Source of the DNA: a virus
Strand: one strand, 5' to 3'
IMG/VR virus record: IMGVR_UViG_3300043395_000730
Span: 1 to 60,875 of that record
DNA: 60,875 bases
Shown here in pieces: positions 30,037 to 41,100 of this stretch; position 1 is the first letter of the stretch; each line of letters begins with the position of its first letter. The notes below the pieces were generated by a model, which was given only the letters and a program-made list of their open reading frames with translations, was not told the origin of the DNA and did no database searches. The translations under genes were made by a program, and so were the position numbers.

Positions 30037-30945
30037 ATGGGATATATTACTAATTACCAATACTACACAAATAACGGAGTCATCCCAACAGACGTAAACT
30101 GGGGGTCTTATCAATATGTAAGCTTGGCTGATGTTGTTAACAACTTCATGCTTATGTACGTAGGTAACGATAAATTAGTCAACAATGTAGACCGATATAA
30201 CGTCTTGTTTCACGCTAAGAGAGCTGTACAAGAGCTTAATTATGACGCATTAAAAAACATAAAGGTTATAGAGCTTGAGATAGGTGATGACTTGAAGATG
30301 GTTATGCCTCCAGACTATGTTAACTATGTAAGGATATCTATGTTAAAGAACGGCATACTGTTCCCACTTGTTGAGAACAGAACGCCTATGTCTGCTACTG
30401 CTTATTTACAGGATAACAACTTAGACATCATATTTGACGTAAACGGTGAGATCGTTACAGGTACATCTAAGCTTGATATATTAAGACAAGACAAACAGTT
30501 GTATACTGGTATGGGGCCGTATCAAGGTCAGTACGGATGGTACTGGGATGGTGATTGGTATTTTGGCTACAACTTTGGTAAAAGGTTTGGCCTTGAGACT
30601 GATGAGGCTAACGTAAACCCGAAATTTTATATAAACAAGGCAGCTGGTGTTATTGATTTTTCTAGCGGTGTAGAGAATCAGTTAATTGTTTTTGAATACA
30701 TATCTGATGGTATGGAAAACGGTGATGACTCTCTTATCACAATCAACAAATTAGCTGAAGAGTATTTGTATGCTTATATCAAATGGGCATTATTAAACAA
30801 TAAGTACGGAATACAAGAGTACATTATAAATAGACTTAGAAAGGAAAAAACATCTGTCCTTAGAAACACTAAGATCAGATTAAGCAACTTACATCCATCA
30901 AGATTATTAATGCCTTTGAGAGGTAGAGATAAACAAATAAAATGA
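30037..30945 (+). CDS. connector / ring protein 2-like
   Basis: 302 residues. Y-Q-Y-V-S-L-A-D-V-V-N-N-F-M-L-M-Y-V-G-N-D-K-L-V-N-N and F-H-A-K-R-A-V-Q-E-L-N-Y-D-A are close to a well-known crAss-like phage structural protein (head-tail ring). Short intergenic distance to ring 1 and a 4-nt overlap with the muzzle gene indicate one operon. Late aromatic patch (Y-G-W-Y-W-D-G-D-W-Y-F-G-Y-N-F-G) is probably surface or stacking. Confidence 0.85.
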   Translation: MGYITNYQYYTNNGVIPTDVNWGSYQYVSLADVVNNFMLMYVGNDKLVNNVDRYNVLFHAKRAVQELNYDALKNIKVIELEIGDDLKMVMPPDYVNYVRISMLKNGILFPLVENRTPMSATAYLQDNNLDIIFDVNGEIVTGTSKLDILRQDKQLYTGMGPYQGQYGWYWDGDWYFGYNFGKRFGLETDEANVNPKFYINKAAGVIDFSSGVENQLIVFEYISDGMENGDDSLITINKLAEEYLYAYIKWALLNNKYGIQEYIINRLRKEKTSVLRNTKIRLSNLHPSRLLMPLRGRDKQIK

Positions 30946-33900
30946 TAAAACTAGATAAGACTTTTATTGCTGGAAAGATGAACAAGGATATAGACGAACG
31001 TCTTATCCCAGATGGAGAATACTTGGATGCGTTAAACGTAACTATAGATACTTCTCAAGGTTCTACTATTGGAGCCGTTCAGAATTCAAGAGGTAACGAT
31101 AAAATGTCTGATATAGCAGCAGTTACTGGTTTATCTGTTGTTAACGCAAGAGCTATAGGTGCTGTAGCGTATGAGGCTCAAAACCTTATATATTGGCTTG
31201 TTACTAGTGATAACTTTGATGCTATATTTGAGTACAATCAATTGACCGATGTAACAACCAAGGTACTATTAAGTACTACAGGTCAGTTGAACTTTAATAA
31301 GAACTACTGCGTTACTGGTATAAACTACATACCTGCATTTGGCGATCTAGGACCATTTTTATTTTGGTCTGATGGTCTTAATCCACCAAGGAGAATAAAT
31401 ATCGCCAGAGCGAAATCCTGGTCTGATGATGATCCTAGAATTGATCTTGATATACAAGTAATATTACGTCCTCCTTTGAACGCTCCTAAGATATATTTAA
31501 AGACTGACGGAGATCCAGAAACGACAAACAACATAGAAAGAAAGTTTTTATATTTTGCTTATCGTTACAAATATGTAGATAATCAATATAGCTCTTTATC
31601 ACCATTTTCTGGTGTAGCATTCCAAGGGGATACGTTCTTTTTTGATTTTGATACTGGGGATAATACTGGTATGAAAAACGTATTCAATAAGGTTGACTTA
31701 ACATTTGATACTGGTAATCAGTTTGTTAAAGAAATACAGGTTGTGTTTTATGATACATCTGGATTAAATACGTATGTAATAGACAATTATAACAAAGGAG
31801 AGATAGGTTTATCTGATAATGTTGTTTACACCATAGAATTTTCAAACAATAAAATATACGGACCATTAGATGTATCTCAAATAACTAGACTTTTTGATAA
31901 TGTTCCTTTGTTAGCTAAATGTCAAAACGTAATAGGGAATAGATTGGTTTATGGTAACTACACTCAGTTTAGAGACCTAAGAGATGCGTTTAATCAAGAC
32001 ATATTGATTGACTATAGTGTTGAGGTTGTTTCAGATTTAATATCTGGAACATCTGCCACAAGGACATTTAGATCTGATAGAGATTATGAGGTTGGTCTTG
32101 TTTATACAGACGAGTATGGAAGAATGACTACAGTTCTAACAACAGAAAATAATTCTGTATATATCCCATCAACGAAGTCAGATTATCAAAATTCTATTCG
32201 TGTAACATTAAACAATCAAGCACCTAGCTGGGCCACTAATTTTAGGTTTGTATTAAAACAACCTACTGGCGAATATTATAATATATTTCCAAGAACTTTT
32301 TTTATAGATGGTAATTATAGATATTTTTTAATAAACGAATCAGACAGAGATAAGATAATAGTAGGCGAATATATAATATTTAAGACTGCTAGTTTTACAG
32401 CTACTCATGTTAATACTAAGTTTAAGATACTTGAGTTAGAATATAAACAAGCTTCATTCCTTACTTCAGCTCCAGAAGGTTTGTATTTTAAAATTAAGAC
32501 AGATGGATCTTCATTTTTAAATGACGGATCTACATATACAGCATATGACGCATCTACTGGTAGAGGGCCAAAAAATACAATATCTTTCGAAACAGATACT
32601 GTAAGTCCAGTAAAAAATAAATATTCGTATGTTCTGCCTATTCCAGTTTTCTATGATGTAAGTGGAGATAATACTATACAAAGTACTTTTCCTTCATTAT
32701 TAGCAAATACAGTTACCGCAAATACTGATAGTAGAATTGCTGTGAGGATATTAAGTTCAACATCATATGAATGCACTAGAGATATAGATCTATCAACGGC
32801 TACTTGGTTGGGGCCTTTTACAATACCTTCTGCATTGTCAGATACTATACAATTTGGGACAGGAGGTACGTCTGATTATGTAGAATTAGGTATAAGATGG
32901 GATGCAGATACAGGGTATACCACTGGAGATGTTTTTATATTTAATGTTAGAGGGTATAACACTATAGGCGGTGTAAATGGATATACAGGAACAAATCTAG
33001 ATCCAGGATCAATAAAAGGTTTATATAATAATAATAATGTTATTGATATGCCTAAACCAGATTATGGTGGTGCTGCATTAGTAAATTTTGATTCACCTAT
33101 ATATCCATACGCTGAGATAACTATAAAAATAGTAAGAGATGGAGTACCAGCAAGTTCTGACAGACAAATTACAAATACGTTTACTCCTAATGGAAATTAT
33201 TACAAAAATTTAGAGGAATGGTTTTGGGCAAGTGGGGAATATATTAATTTTGATCAACTTGATCAATCAAATACTTTAATAAATAGTGCTGAATACGTTA
33301 CGTTTAGAAACGGATCAGGGTATAGTCAAAATGGATATCCAGGAGATAGTAACTATATTATTTCTGGTGGTGGTACACTTTATATGATAATAAGAGGTTT
33401 TGGAACAGGAAATTTAACAAAAAGAAACGAAATAACAGTAGAATTAACTGTAAAACAATCTCCAGGAAGACCTAAATTATCAGCTGAAACAGTACCAACT
33501 AAAACAGATAATGATATTTATTACGAGTTAAGTAAGACTTACAGAATAGAAAATGGGCTACATAAAGTGTCTTGGGTTTATTCTGATTTTACTGATGGGT
33601 CTACTGTATTTCCATCTATTCCAGAGGTAGCAGGATTAACTGTTTTAGGTCCTTTAGATCCTAACAATCCTTTATCTACTGACGCTATACATTCATTTAA
33701 TGTAGGAGAGAACATATATGTAAAAAGCGACAACCCATCAATAGGCCCAGCAGACGGATACTATAATATAGTGTACGTTACAGATTACGCTATAGTTATA
33801 GATCTACCATTCCCTGGAGCAGGTGGTCCGATTGGCGGTAAGGTATATTATAATGTAGACGAGCAAGACCAAACAACACTTATTCCGTTAGTTATAGACA

Positions 33901-34847
33901 TCAACCATCCAACATCACAGAACTCAGATTTTAATGCATTTGCGTTCGGTAATGGTGTTGAGTCAAATAGAATTTTAGATGCGTTCTTACAACCTCAAAT
34001 GCGGTACAGCCAAAGGGCTTTGACCACCATTGAGGACTACAAGCAACAAAAGAAAGAGACGTCTTTAACATATAGCGGTGTATACGTTGGAGCTACCCAG
34101 TTAAATAAGCTGAACGAGTTTAACTTATCTACAGCTAATTTTAAGAATTTAGATGTTACGTATGGTCCAATACAAAAGCTATACGCTAGAGATACCGATC
34201 TATTGGTATTACATCAAGACAAAATAACAAGCGTCCTATACGGTAAGAACTTATTGGTTGATGCTGTTGGTGGTGGCCAAGTGGCATCTGTTCCAGAAGT
34301 ACTAGGAAATCAAGTAGCCCATCCATCTGAGTATGGTATAAGTAACAACCCAGAGAGTTTTGCAAGACACTCCAACATATTGTTCTTTGCTGATGCTCGT
34401 AGAGGAGCTGTGTTACAGATGATAAATGACGAGGTTATAGAGATATCTGATAGTGGTATGAAGAACTACTTTAGAGATACGATGAAAGACAATCCAAACA
34501 CACAAAAGTTAGGATGTTTTGATCCGTTTAACAATCAGTACGTCATATCATTTAACGATCAATCTGTCAATCCTTGCGATTTATCTATAGCTCCAACGAT
34601 ATCTGTAACTAGTGCAGCTGACAAGACATTGTTTTTGTTTACCATAACATCAAACACGTCATGGACACTTTCGTCAAATCAGTCTTGGTTGACGTTACCC
34701 ATATTATCTGGTTTTGGAAATGAGGATATATACGGATCAGTCGAATTAAACGATGGAGAGATGTTTAGATCAGCTAATATTACCATTACATACTGTGGTA
34801 AACTAGAGAAAGAATTTACATTATTACAATTAGCAATACCGACATAA
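30942..34847 (+). CDS. muzzle/tail stabilisation protein with C-terminal BACON domain
   Basis: 1301 residues. N-terminus has F-I-A-G-K-M-N-K-D-I-D-E-R-L-I-P-D-G-E-Y-L-D-A-L-N-V, the hallmark of the crAss-like stabilisation/muzzle protein. From about residue 1207 onward the sequence follows a BACON-domain layout: F-T-I-T-S-N-T-S-W-T-L, N-Q-S-W-L-T-L, S-G-F-G, N-D-G-E-M-F-R-S-A-N-I-T-I, L-L-Q. BACON modules are carbohydrate- or mucin-associated in Bacteroidota and occur in crAss tail proteins. Begins inside the stop of the ring gene. Confidence 0.88.
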   Translation: MIKLDKTFIAGKMNKDIDERLIPDGEYLDALNVTIDTSQGSTIGAVQNSRGNDKMSDIAAVTGLSVVNARAIGAVAYEAQNLIYWLVTSDNFDAIFEYNQLTDVTTKVLLSTTGQLNFNKNYCVTGINYIPAFGDLGPFLFWSDGLNPPRRINIARAKSWSDDDPRIDLDIQVILRPPLNAPKIYLKTDGDPETTNNIERKFLYFAYRYKYVDNQYSSLSPFSGVAFQGDTFFFDFDTGDNTGMKNVFNKVDLTFDTGNQFVKEIQVVFYDTSGLNTYVIDNYNKGEIGLSDNVVYTIEFSNNKIYGPLDVSQITRLFDNVPLLAKCQNVIGNRLVYGNYTQFRDLRDAFNQDILIDYSVEVVSDLISGTSATRTFRSDRDYEVGLVYTDEYGRMTTVLTTENNSVYIPSTKSDYQNSIRVTLNNQAPSWATNFRFVLKQPTGEYYNIFPRTFFIDGNYRYFLINESDRDKIIVGEYIIFKTASFTATHVNTKFKILELEYKQASFLTSAPEGLYFKIKTDGSSFLNDGSTYTAYDASTGRGPKNTISFETDTVSPVKNKYSYVLPIPVFYDVSGDNTIQSTFPSLLANTVTANTDSRIAVRILSSTSYECTRDIDLSTATWLGPFTIPSALSDTIQFGTGGTSDYVELGIRWDADTGYTTGDVFIFNVRGYNTIGGVNGYTGTNLDPGSIKGLYNNNNVIDMPKPDYGGAALVNFDSPIYPYAEITIKIVRDGVPASSDRQITNTFTPNGNYYKNLEEWFWASGEYINFDQLDQSNTLINSAEYVTFRNGSGYSQNGYPGDSNYIISGGGTLYMIIRGFGTGNLTKRNEITVELTVKQSPGRPKLSAETVPTKTDNDIYYELSKTYRIENGLHKVSWVYSDFTDGSTVFPSIPEVAGLTVLGPLDPNNPLSTDAIHSFNVGENIYVKSDNPSIGPADGYYNIVYVTDYAIVIDLPFPGAGGPIGGKVYYNVDEQDQTTLIPLVIDINHPTSQNSDFNAFAFGNGVESNRILDAFLQPQMRYSQRALTTIEDYKQQKKETSLTYSGVYVGATQLNKLNEFNLSTANFKNLDVTYGPIQKLYARDTDLLVLHQDKITSVLYGKNLLVDAVGGGQVASVPEVLGNQVAHPSEYGISNNPESFARHSNILFFADARRGAVLQMINDEVIEISDSGMKNYFRDTMKDNPNTQKLGCFDPFNNQYVISFNDQSVNPCDLSIAPTISVTSAADKTLFLFTITSNTSWTLSSNQSWLTLPILSGFGNEDIYGSVELNDGEMFRSANITITYCGKLEKEFTLLQLAIPT

Positions 34848-34848
34848 T

Positions 34849-35865
34849 ATGTGCAACTGCATAAAAATAACATACGTAGACGGAAAAGGAAATGTGGTAA
34901 CATTTGAAACTATTTTAATTGAAGGTGAAACTGGTAATTATTATAATTTCTCTGCACTTGGCGATGATTTCTTTATATATCAACTTAAAGAAGGATGGTC
35001 TCTTGAAAATAAAGATGGTAAGGTAATAGGAGAGATCGGAACTCTTGACTGTCCTTTAGGTCAGTTTGACTTGATTGAGAACGACTACTTTTTAAGTTTT
35101 ATTGTAGAGAAATGTGATAGTAACTACAAGACGATAACATATTCTACTGTAAGTCAAGGATGGAATTCATTCTGGTCGTTTAATCCAGATTGGATGACTG
35201 AGCTTAACAATGTGTTTTATACTATGAAGGACGGTGATCTTTGGAGACATAATACTAATCTAACTAGAAATAATTTCTACGGTGTTCAATACAACTCAAC
35301 TATAAAGACCATATTTAATGCCAGTCCTTTAGACAATAAGGTATTTAAGAATTTATCTATAAACAGTAATGAGCCTTGGACTGCATACATAGACACTAAT
35401 CTACAGACAGCTGAGACTCCATATACTTATTTTGTTGAGAAGGAAGGTTTCTGGTTTGCTTATATAAGACGTCAAGACAATACGATATCTATAAAATCAC
35501 TTTCAACTCAAGGTATTGGTGAGGTTGATACAGCTACTAGCCCTACGCCTACTACTGGAATAGTGACATTTCTAAACAATATAGATAAGACATCTATAAG
35601 TATTGGTGATAAGCTTTACAAAAATTCATCAGGTACTTTATTTTTCTTGGGTGATATAGTGTCATACTCAGATAATAGCATAGATATTGACATAACTTTT
35701 GGTGCGTTGCCATCAATTGGTGACTTTATAATAGCTGTTAAAAACTCACAGGTTGAGTCTTATGGCGTTCGTGGTGTATACATGAATGTTGAGCTTGAGA
35801 ACGATAGTACTGACGAGGTGGAATTATTTTCACTAAGTAGTACATCATTCAAAAGTTTTCAGTAA
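34849..35865 (+). CDS. second half-type muzzle protein (338 aa)
   Basis: Starts one base after the BACON-bearing gene. Contains G-W-N-S-F-W-S-F-N-P-D-W-M-T-E-L-N-N-x-F-Y-T-M-K-D-G-D-L-W-R-H and R-N-N-F-Y-G-V-Q-Y, strings that in other crAss-like phages occur inside the single long muzzle protein. So the muzzle appears to be encoded by two genes here. Two cysteines at the start (M-C-N-C). Alternatively an independent tail nozzle protein that shares a repeat. Confidence 0.7.
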   Translation: MCNCIKITYVDGKGNVVTFETILIEGETGNYYNFSALGDDFFIYQLKEGWSLENKDGKVIGEIGTLDCPLGQFDLIENDYFLSFIVEKCDSNYKTITYSTVSQGWNSFWSFNPDWMTELNNVFYTMKDGDLWRHNTNLTRNNFYGVQYNSTIKTIFNASPLDNKVFKNLSINSNEPWTAYIDTNLQTAETPYTYFVEKEGFWFAYIRRQDNTISIKSLSTQGIGEVDTATSPTPTTGIVTFLNNIDKTSISIGDKLYKNSSGTLFFLGDIVSYSDNSIDIDITFGALPSIGDFIIAVKNSQVESYGVRGVYMNVELENDSTDEVELFSLSSTSFKSFQ

Positions 35866-35872
35866 ATTTGTA
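35863..35872 (+). promoter_or_regulatory. -7 promoter element (TAAATTTGTA)
   Basis: Exact consensus beginning at the stop codon of the preceding gene, 15 nt before the ATG at 35888. Confidence 0.6.
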
Positions 35873-35887
35873 TAAAACGTATTAGTT

Positions 35888-36505
35888 ATGATTCCTCAGT
35901 TAGCATTATACGCTCTGGGTGCTGGAGCTAACGCTGTACAAGCGTTCCAAGCTCAAAAGAATATGAGAAAGGCACAAGAAGCGGCAAACAAAGCCTATCA
36001 AGAAATGAAGGCGATAAAAGAAATAAATCCGTTCAAACAAGTTCAAGTTCCTACATTAGGTAGTCAACTAGCTCAACAATCATTGGATAGAGCCACTATG
36101 GGTGCATTAAGTACATTACAGAGTACTGGGGCTGAAGGCGCTATTGGTGGAGTTGGTAATGTATTACAGGCTGGTAATGAGCAAAGACTTGGTTTAGCAG
36201 CTCAAGCTGATGAGGCTCAATTCAAAAGAGATGCTATGCAAGCTGAGGCTGAGGCTGGTATCCAAGCTAGAGAGGCTGAGAGAAAATTCATGATTGGACA
36301 AAATGAAGCACAAAGCGCTCAGTTTAGAAGAGCTGATGCTGAAGCAAACAGAAATGCTGCTGTAATGGGTATAGCTGGATCATTTAATGATGCATTTGGT
36401 CTTATGGGTAATTATTTTAAAGAGAATCCAGGAGCAGGTTGGATGCAAATGTTTAAATCTAAACCATTTATGCCTACTGTAACGGAAAATAAAGACAAAC
36501 AATAA
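35888..36505 (+). CDS. cargo / internal virion protein (205 aa)
   Basis: MIPQLALYALGAGANAVQAF (hydrophobic N-terminus) followed by Ala/Gln/Glu helices (A-E-A-E-A-G-I-Q-A-R-E-A-E-R-K-F) and a Gly-rich S-T-G-A-E-G-A-I-G-G-V-G segment. This resembles ejected core proteins of podoviruses (T7 gp14-like style) and crAss cargo proteins. Stop and next start overlap (TAATGG). Confidence 0.7.
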   Translation: MIPQLALYALGAGANAVQAFQAQKNMRKAQEAANKAYQEMKAIKEINPFKQVQVPTLGSQLAQQSLDRATMGALSTLQSTGAEGAIGGVGNVLQAGNEQRLGLAAQADEAQFKRDAMQAEAEAGIQAREAERKFMIGQNEAQSAQFRRADAEANRNAAVMGIAGSFNDAFGLMGNYFKENPGAGWMQMFKSKPFMPTVTENKDKQ

Positions 36506-38127
36506 TGGCAACTAGAAACGACTACTTTGGATATATACCATCAGAGACTAGGATCGACTGGGGTAAAATGACAGGTAATATTGCCAAAACACTAACTGAT
36601 AATTATACTGGAAGACAAAAAGTTTTAGATGAACTAGATCAACTCAAAACAACCAATGATGCTCTTGTAACAAACACAGAGAGAGGTAAAACTCAAGCTC
36701 TAAATGAGCTTATTCATTATGGTTCTGATGATGCCAAGATGAAAATGCTTGAGTGGAATAAAGCTCTAAAGAGAGGTGAGATAAATGCAAGAGAATACAG
36801 GAACAGAATGAACAATCTGACTGAAAATTGGAAGGCTTTTGCTAACAATATGAAAACATTCGATACAAGAATGCAAGACATTATGGCAAGACAACAGCCA
36901 GATGACAAGGGCAATATTGCTGGTTCTGGTTTTGAAGCTGCGGTCAATCAAAAAATAGCTTCGTTAGGTGACTTAAGAAATAAAAAAATAACGATAGACA
37001 AAGAAAGCGGAAAGGTATACTTGGGTTCATTAGACCCTAATACTGGCCAATACGATCCAAATACATTGATTGACGCTATGTCTATTGGAAATGTGTCAAA
37101 TATGTTAGATAATAGAGTAAATCTTTTAGATCTTACAAGCAATATAGCTAAATCATTTGCTGATTACTCAAGAGCTGACGCCAGGGGAAATGTAAGCGAT
37201 CCTAGAAATAATAAAGATATGATGGCAGCAAAGAATAACTTTATTAATGGTGTCTTATCAAACAATAGAATGGTTACAAGTATATTAGTTGATAATACAG
37301 ATGATGATTATGATATTTATTTTACAGGTGATGAAAAAAAAGATAAAATAAATAGTATGATTTCTGCTGAAAACCAAGCGAGATTACAGACAAGATTATA
37401 TACAAATGAACAAATAGATAAAAAAATAGCTGACTACAAAAAGAAAAATCCTAAAGCTAAAGCTGATAAAATAGAAGCTGAAAGAGAAAGGTTAAGTGAT
37501 ATGACGAAGCCTGCAATGACTGAAGCTGAGATTCAAATATTTTTAAAAGAAGCAGAGGCTAAATTAATCAAAGCAGAGCTTGATGAAAATGGTGTATATC
37601 AGCCAGTACCTACTCAAGAACAAATTGATGCCGCTAGAAAAACTATTGATTCTAGTATAATGTCTCAAGTATCTAGTAGTAAGACAGTAAACGCCCCAGT
37701 CACTAGATCATCTGGTGGTAGTATAGGTGGCTCATCTAAAGGAGAAGGAGCACCTAAGACTGAATTATATAAACATGTAATTACTTCATTTAATGATTTT
37801 TCTAATGAAGGTGCTACTGCATTAGCTGCTTTAACTGAAACTCCAGAAAAATATATATTCCAAGTAAATAAAACTAGAGATGGATGGGATATTTATCAAC
37901 GAGGTAAGGTTGACGAGTTTGGTAATGTATCAGGAAATACTCTTATTTTATCAACTAAAGACCCTAAAAAATTAGCCCCTCTTCTTGGATTTGCTACTGG
38001 TACGGGTACAAAATCATCTACAGCATTTGATGAATGGGAAGAAGCTAGGATAGCTTTAATGGGAGGAGGATCTACAAATAATAAGAACGCAAATTCAGCA
38101 GGTGATGACATATTTAAACCAAAATAA
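36505..38127 (+). CDS. internal virion/ejected-type protein (540 aa)
   Basis: MATRNDYFGYIPSETRIDWG; long charged helices, Lys/Glu/Asn-rich, with a Ser/Gly linker (S-S-G-G-S-I-G-G-S-S-K-G) about residue 410-420 and a C-terminal beta domain. No enzyme motif seen. Lies between the cargo protein and the giant protein, as in ejected-protein operons (inference). Confidence 0.65.
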   Translation: MATRNDYFGYIPSETRIDWGKMTGNIAKTLTDNYTGRQKVLDELDQLKTTNDALVTNTERGKTQALNELIHYGSDDAKMKMLEWNKALKRGEINAREYRNRMNNLTENWKAFANNMKTFDTRMQDIMARQQPDDKGNIAGSGFEAAVNQKIASLGDLRNKKITIDKESGKVYLGSLDPNTGQYDPNTLIDAMSIGNVSNMLDNRVNLLDLTSNIAKSFADYSRADARGNVSDPRNNKDMMAAKNNFINGVLSNNRMVTSILVDNTDDDYDIYFTGDEKKDKINSMISAENQARLQTRLYTNEQIDKKIADYKKKNPKAKADKIEAERERLSDMTKPAMTEAEIQIFLKEAEAKLIKAELDENGVYQPVPTQEQIDAARKTIDSSIMSQVSSSKTVNAPVTRSSGGSIGGSSKGEGAPKTELYKHVITSFNDFSNEGATALAALTETPEKYIFQVNKTRDGWDIYQRGKVDEFGNVSGNTLILSTKDPKKLAPLLGFATGTGTKSSTAFDEWEEARIALMGGGSTNNKNANSAGDDIFKPK

Positions 38128-41100
38128 ATGAACGATAAATTACAACAACTTTATAATCTATACAAGAGTAAAGGTTTAATTAATACTACAGATTTTAATA
38201 CATTCGCTTCTGCAAACAGTCAGCAAATCCAACAACTATATAATCTTGGAAAGAAAAATGGCCTGTTTAATACTACAGATCTTAATACATTTAGTTCTGC
38301 ATTTAGTCCTCAACAAAAATGGAGACAAGTAACTGAGAAGGAAAGTGCAGGTAGATTGAATTACAGAAAAGATGATTTCAGAACTTGGGACATAGTAGAA
38401 GAGACTCAGAAGGGAATGACCAAGGAGGAGAGAAAGAAAACTGGGTTTGATTATACGCCAGAACAAATAGCTGCTGGTAAAAAAGCTGTTGCTATGGAAG
38501 AGGCTCCAGTTATTGAATACTCTGACCTTAAACTGAGAAGAGGTAAGGATGGCGTTTTCTACAAGGTAGAAGGTAATAATTGGTACGAGGTGGCATTTCC
38601 TAGAGATATGTCAAAAAATATTATAAACGAAAGTGTAGTAAGTCTTGAGGGCTCTGATCTTTATAAAATAAATGATCCTAAAAAAGTAGAGAGCTTAAAC
38701 ATTGAGTTTGGCGAAAAAGTAAAATTACCTAATGCTGGTTTTGATACCGATCAAAAATTAATCAAGTCTGGCATAGATACAAAAATACCATCTGTTCTAA
38801 ACAAAGCAGTCAAACCAGAGGATGATCCGTATGATGTTTTTGGAGGATGGGACGATAATACTAGAGGTCTTAGATTTAGAAAGGACGATTATTCTAATGT
38901 TTGGCTGCAAATCAAACCAGGTGTTGATTCAGGATGGTCTGTAGTTACAGAAACCATGGCTAAAGAATTAAACAAGCGTTATGGTGGTAAGTATGGTTCT
39001 GTGCCTAAACAAGCTGAGAACTTGACTGATTACCAGATATTAAACAAGACGTACGGACAAGAAGGTGGTTCTGGAGTCTTAAAAAGAGAACTACTTCCAG
39101 ATGGAGAGCCTACTTTTGGACTTCCGAAATCAGTAGAGAATGCAGGTTGGTTTCAAACACTTTACCCTCAGACAATGATGGGTCAAGTTGTAAATGCTCA
39201 AGAGGCGAGAAGAAGAGGTATGACATCTTTTGATGACAAGGTACATAGATTCGTATCGAATAATAATATAGCTAGACTTGAAGAAGAAGAGGCTGTAAAA
39301 ATGCTTACAAATGAGTTCGGTAGATATGGTTTTGAGTTTATAGAATCTGGAGTTAATGACGAGATGATCGTAAGAACAAAAGATGGCTTACGTGAAGTAG
39401 TAATAAATCTTGATACTGATGATCTAGGAGAAAATATAAGACTTCAAGATTTCTTAATAGTTAATATGGACCCATCTGCTTACGAGGCAGGTGATCAAAA
39501 ATACGCAGAGCTTATAAATAGAGACAGACGTCTCATTTATTCTAATAATGGTAGCAACAGTGCATCTCTTTATAAAGACCTAAAAGAGTTATTTAACGAT
39601 GAGGACTATAAAATATGGGCTCAAAATTTACCTTACGGTGAACTAGAACAAGAGGTAAACTATAGGATAGGTGAGTATAGAAGCTTAATGAATAAACCTG
39701 GAGTTAATAGCTCTGAAGTATTTAAAGATATGGAGACGTTTAAAAAATCTCCTATGTATCAACAATATCAAAAAAATAAGAAAGAGGCATTTGAGCTCGA
39801 AAGAATGAAAATGCAGTCACTGTATGATGAAGTTAGATTAGATCCAGGACAAAATTCAAGAGCTAGACAAAAGGTTAGAATGTTCTTGTCTGATAAATAT
39901 TTAGACAAAGCAAAAACTGAGTACAATGCAATGCTAAATGATATCAATCAGTCTGCTAAATTTTTAAAGACTAGATATGATGAATATCATAATGAACTTC
40001 AGAAATTAAACACGTCAAACTTAACGCCAGAACAAATAAGAGTTAAGAAAGAACAACTTGACAAAATGGCGTTACAGCTGGATGTAGATCGATCTAACTT
40101 AATTAGAAGACAAAAGGCCGTTACAACTGAAGCCAAGCAGCTTGAGTATTTAACAGGTAAGTATGTTGTTGACGTGGCTAAAGAAGGTGGATTTATTGGT
40201 GGGTTGATGAATAGCTTCTCAGACGGTATATCAAAAATGATAAAGACAGGAGATGTTGTTGGAAGGTTGCAAGCAGAGACAAAGGGTTCTCAGATTGCAG
40301 ACAACATGACAGAAGAGGAAAAGAGATACTATAAAACAAAAGGATATTCATTAGAAGAGATTAAAATAGCAGAGGCTAATAAAGCTTGGAAGGAATCAAA
40401 AGAAGATCTTTCTAACAGGATGAAGTCCGCTATTGGTGATCTAGCTACAACTAAACAGTACCAACAGTCTGAAGATAGAGGTATTGTTAGTAAAGCATTG
40501 TTTGGTCTTGCAGAATCTCTTCCAGCAATGGCTACATCATTTATTAATCCATACGTTGGTTTTGGATCATTGTCAGCTCAAGCATATTCATCTTTAGAGG
40601 ATGAGATGTTAAATGATCCAGATTTTGAAACAACGTCACTTACAGAGATGAACTTAATAGCATTACCATATGCTATGGCTATGGGAGCCTTGGAAAAGAT
40701 TGGTCTTAGTTCAGCTATGTCTAAAAACCCTCTTGCTAAGTCTCTTATAATGAAGTCTATACAAGGGGCTGTTAAAAAGACAACAGGTAAAGGATCAGCA
40801 GAACTTTTACAAAATGTACTAGACAAAGAGATCAAGTCGAATATGGCTAAGTTTGGAATAAGGATAGTCGGTGGTGCACTAACCGAGGCTGAAACTGGGG
40901 CTACTCAGTCATTGGTACTTGATATTGGATATAAGAGCTTGATCAACGAAATAAAAAAAGACGATAGACTAGCAAGCGAACTAACTGGAGGTGAGTTTTT
41001 TGATACCCCAGATAGCTTTATGGATGGTCTAAAGATGGTTATAGAGGATGGTATAGCTGAAGGTATTGGCGGTATGGTTATGAGTGGATTTGGATCTATG

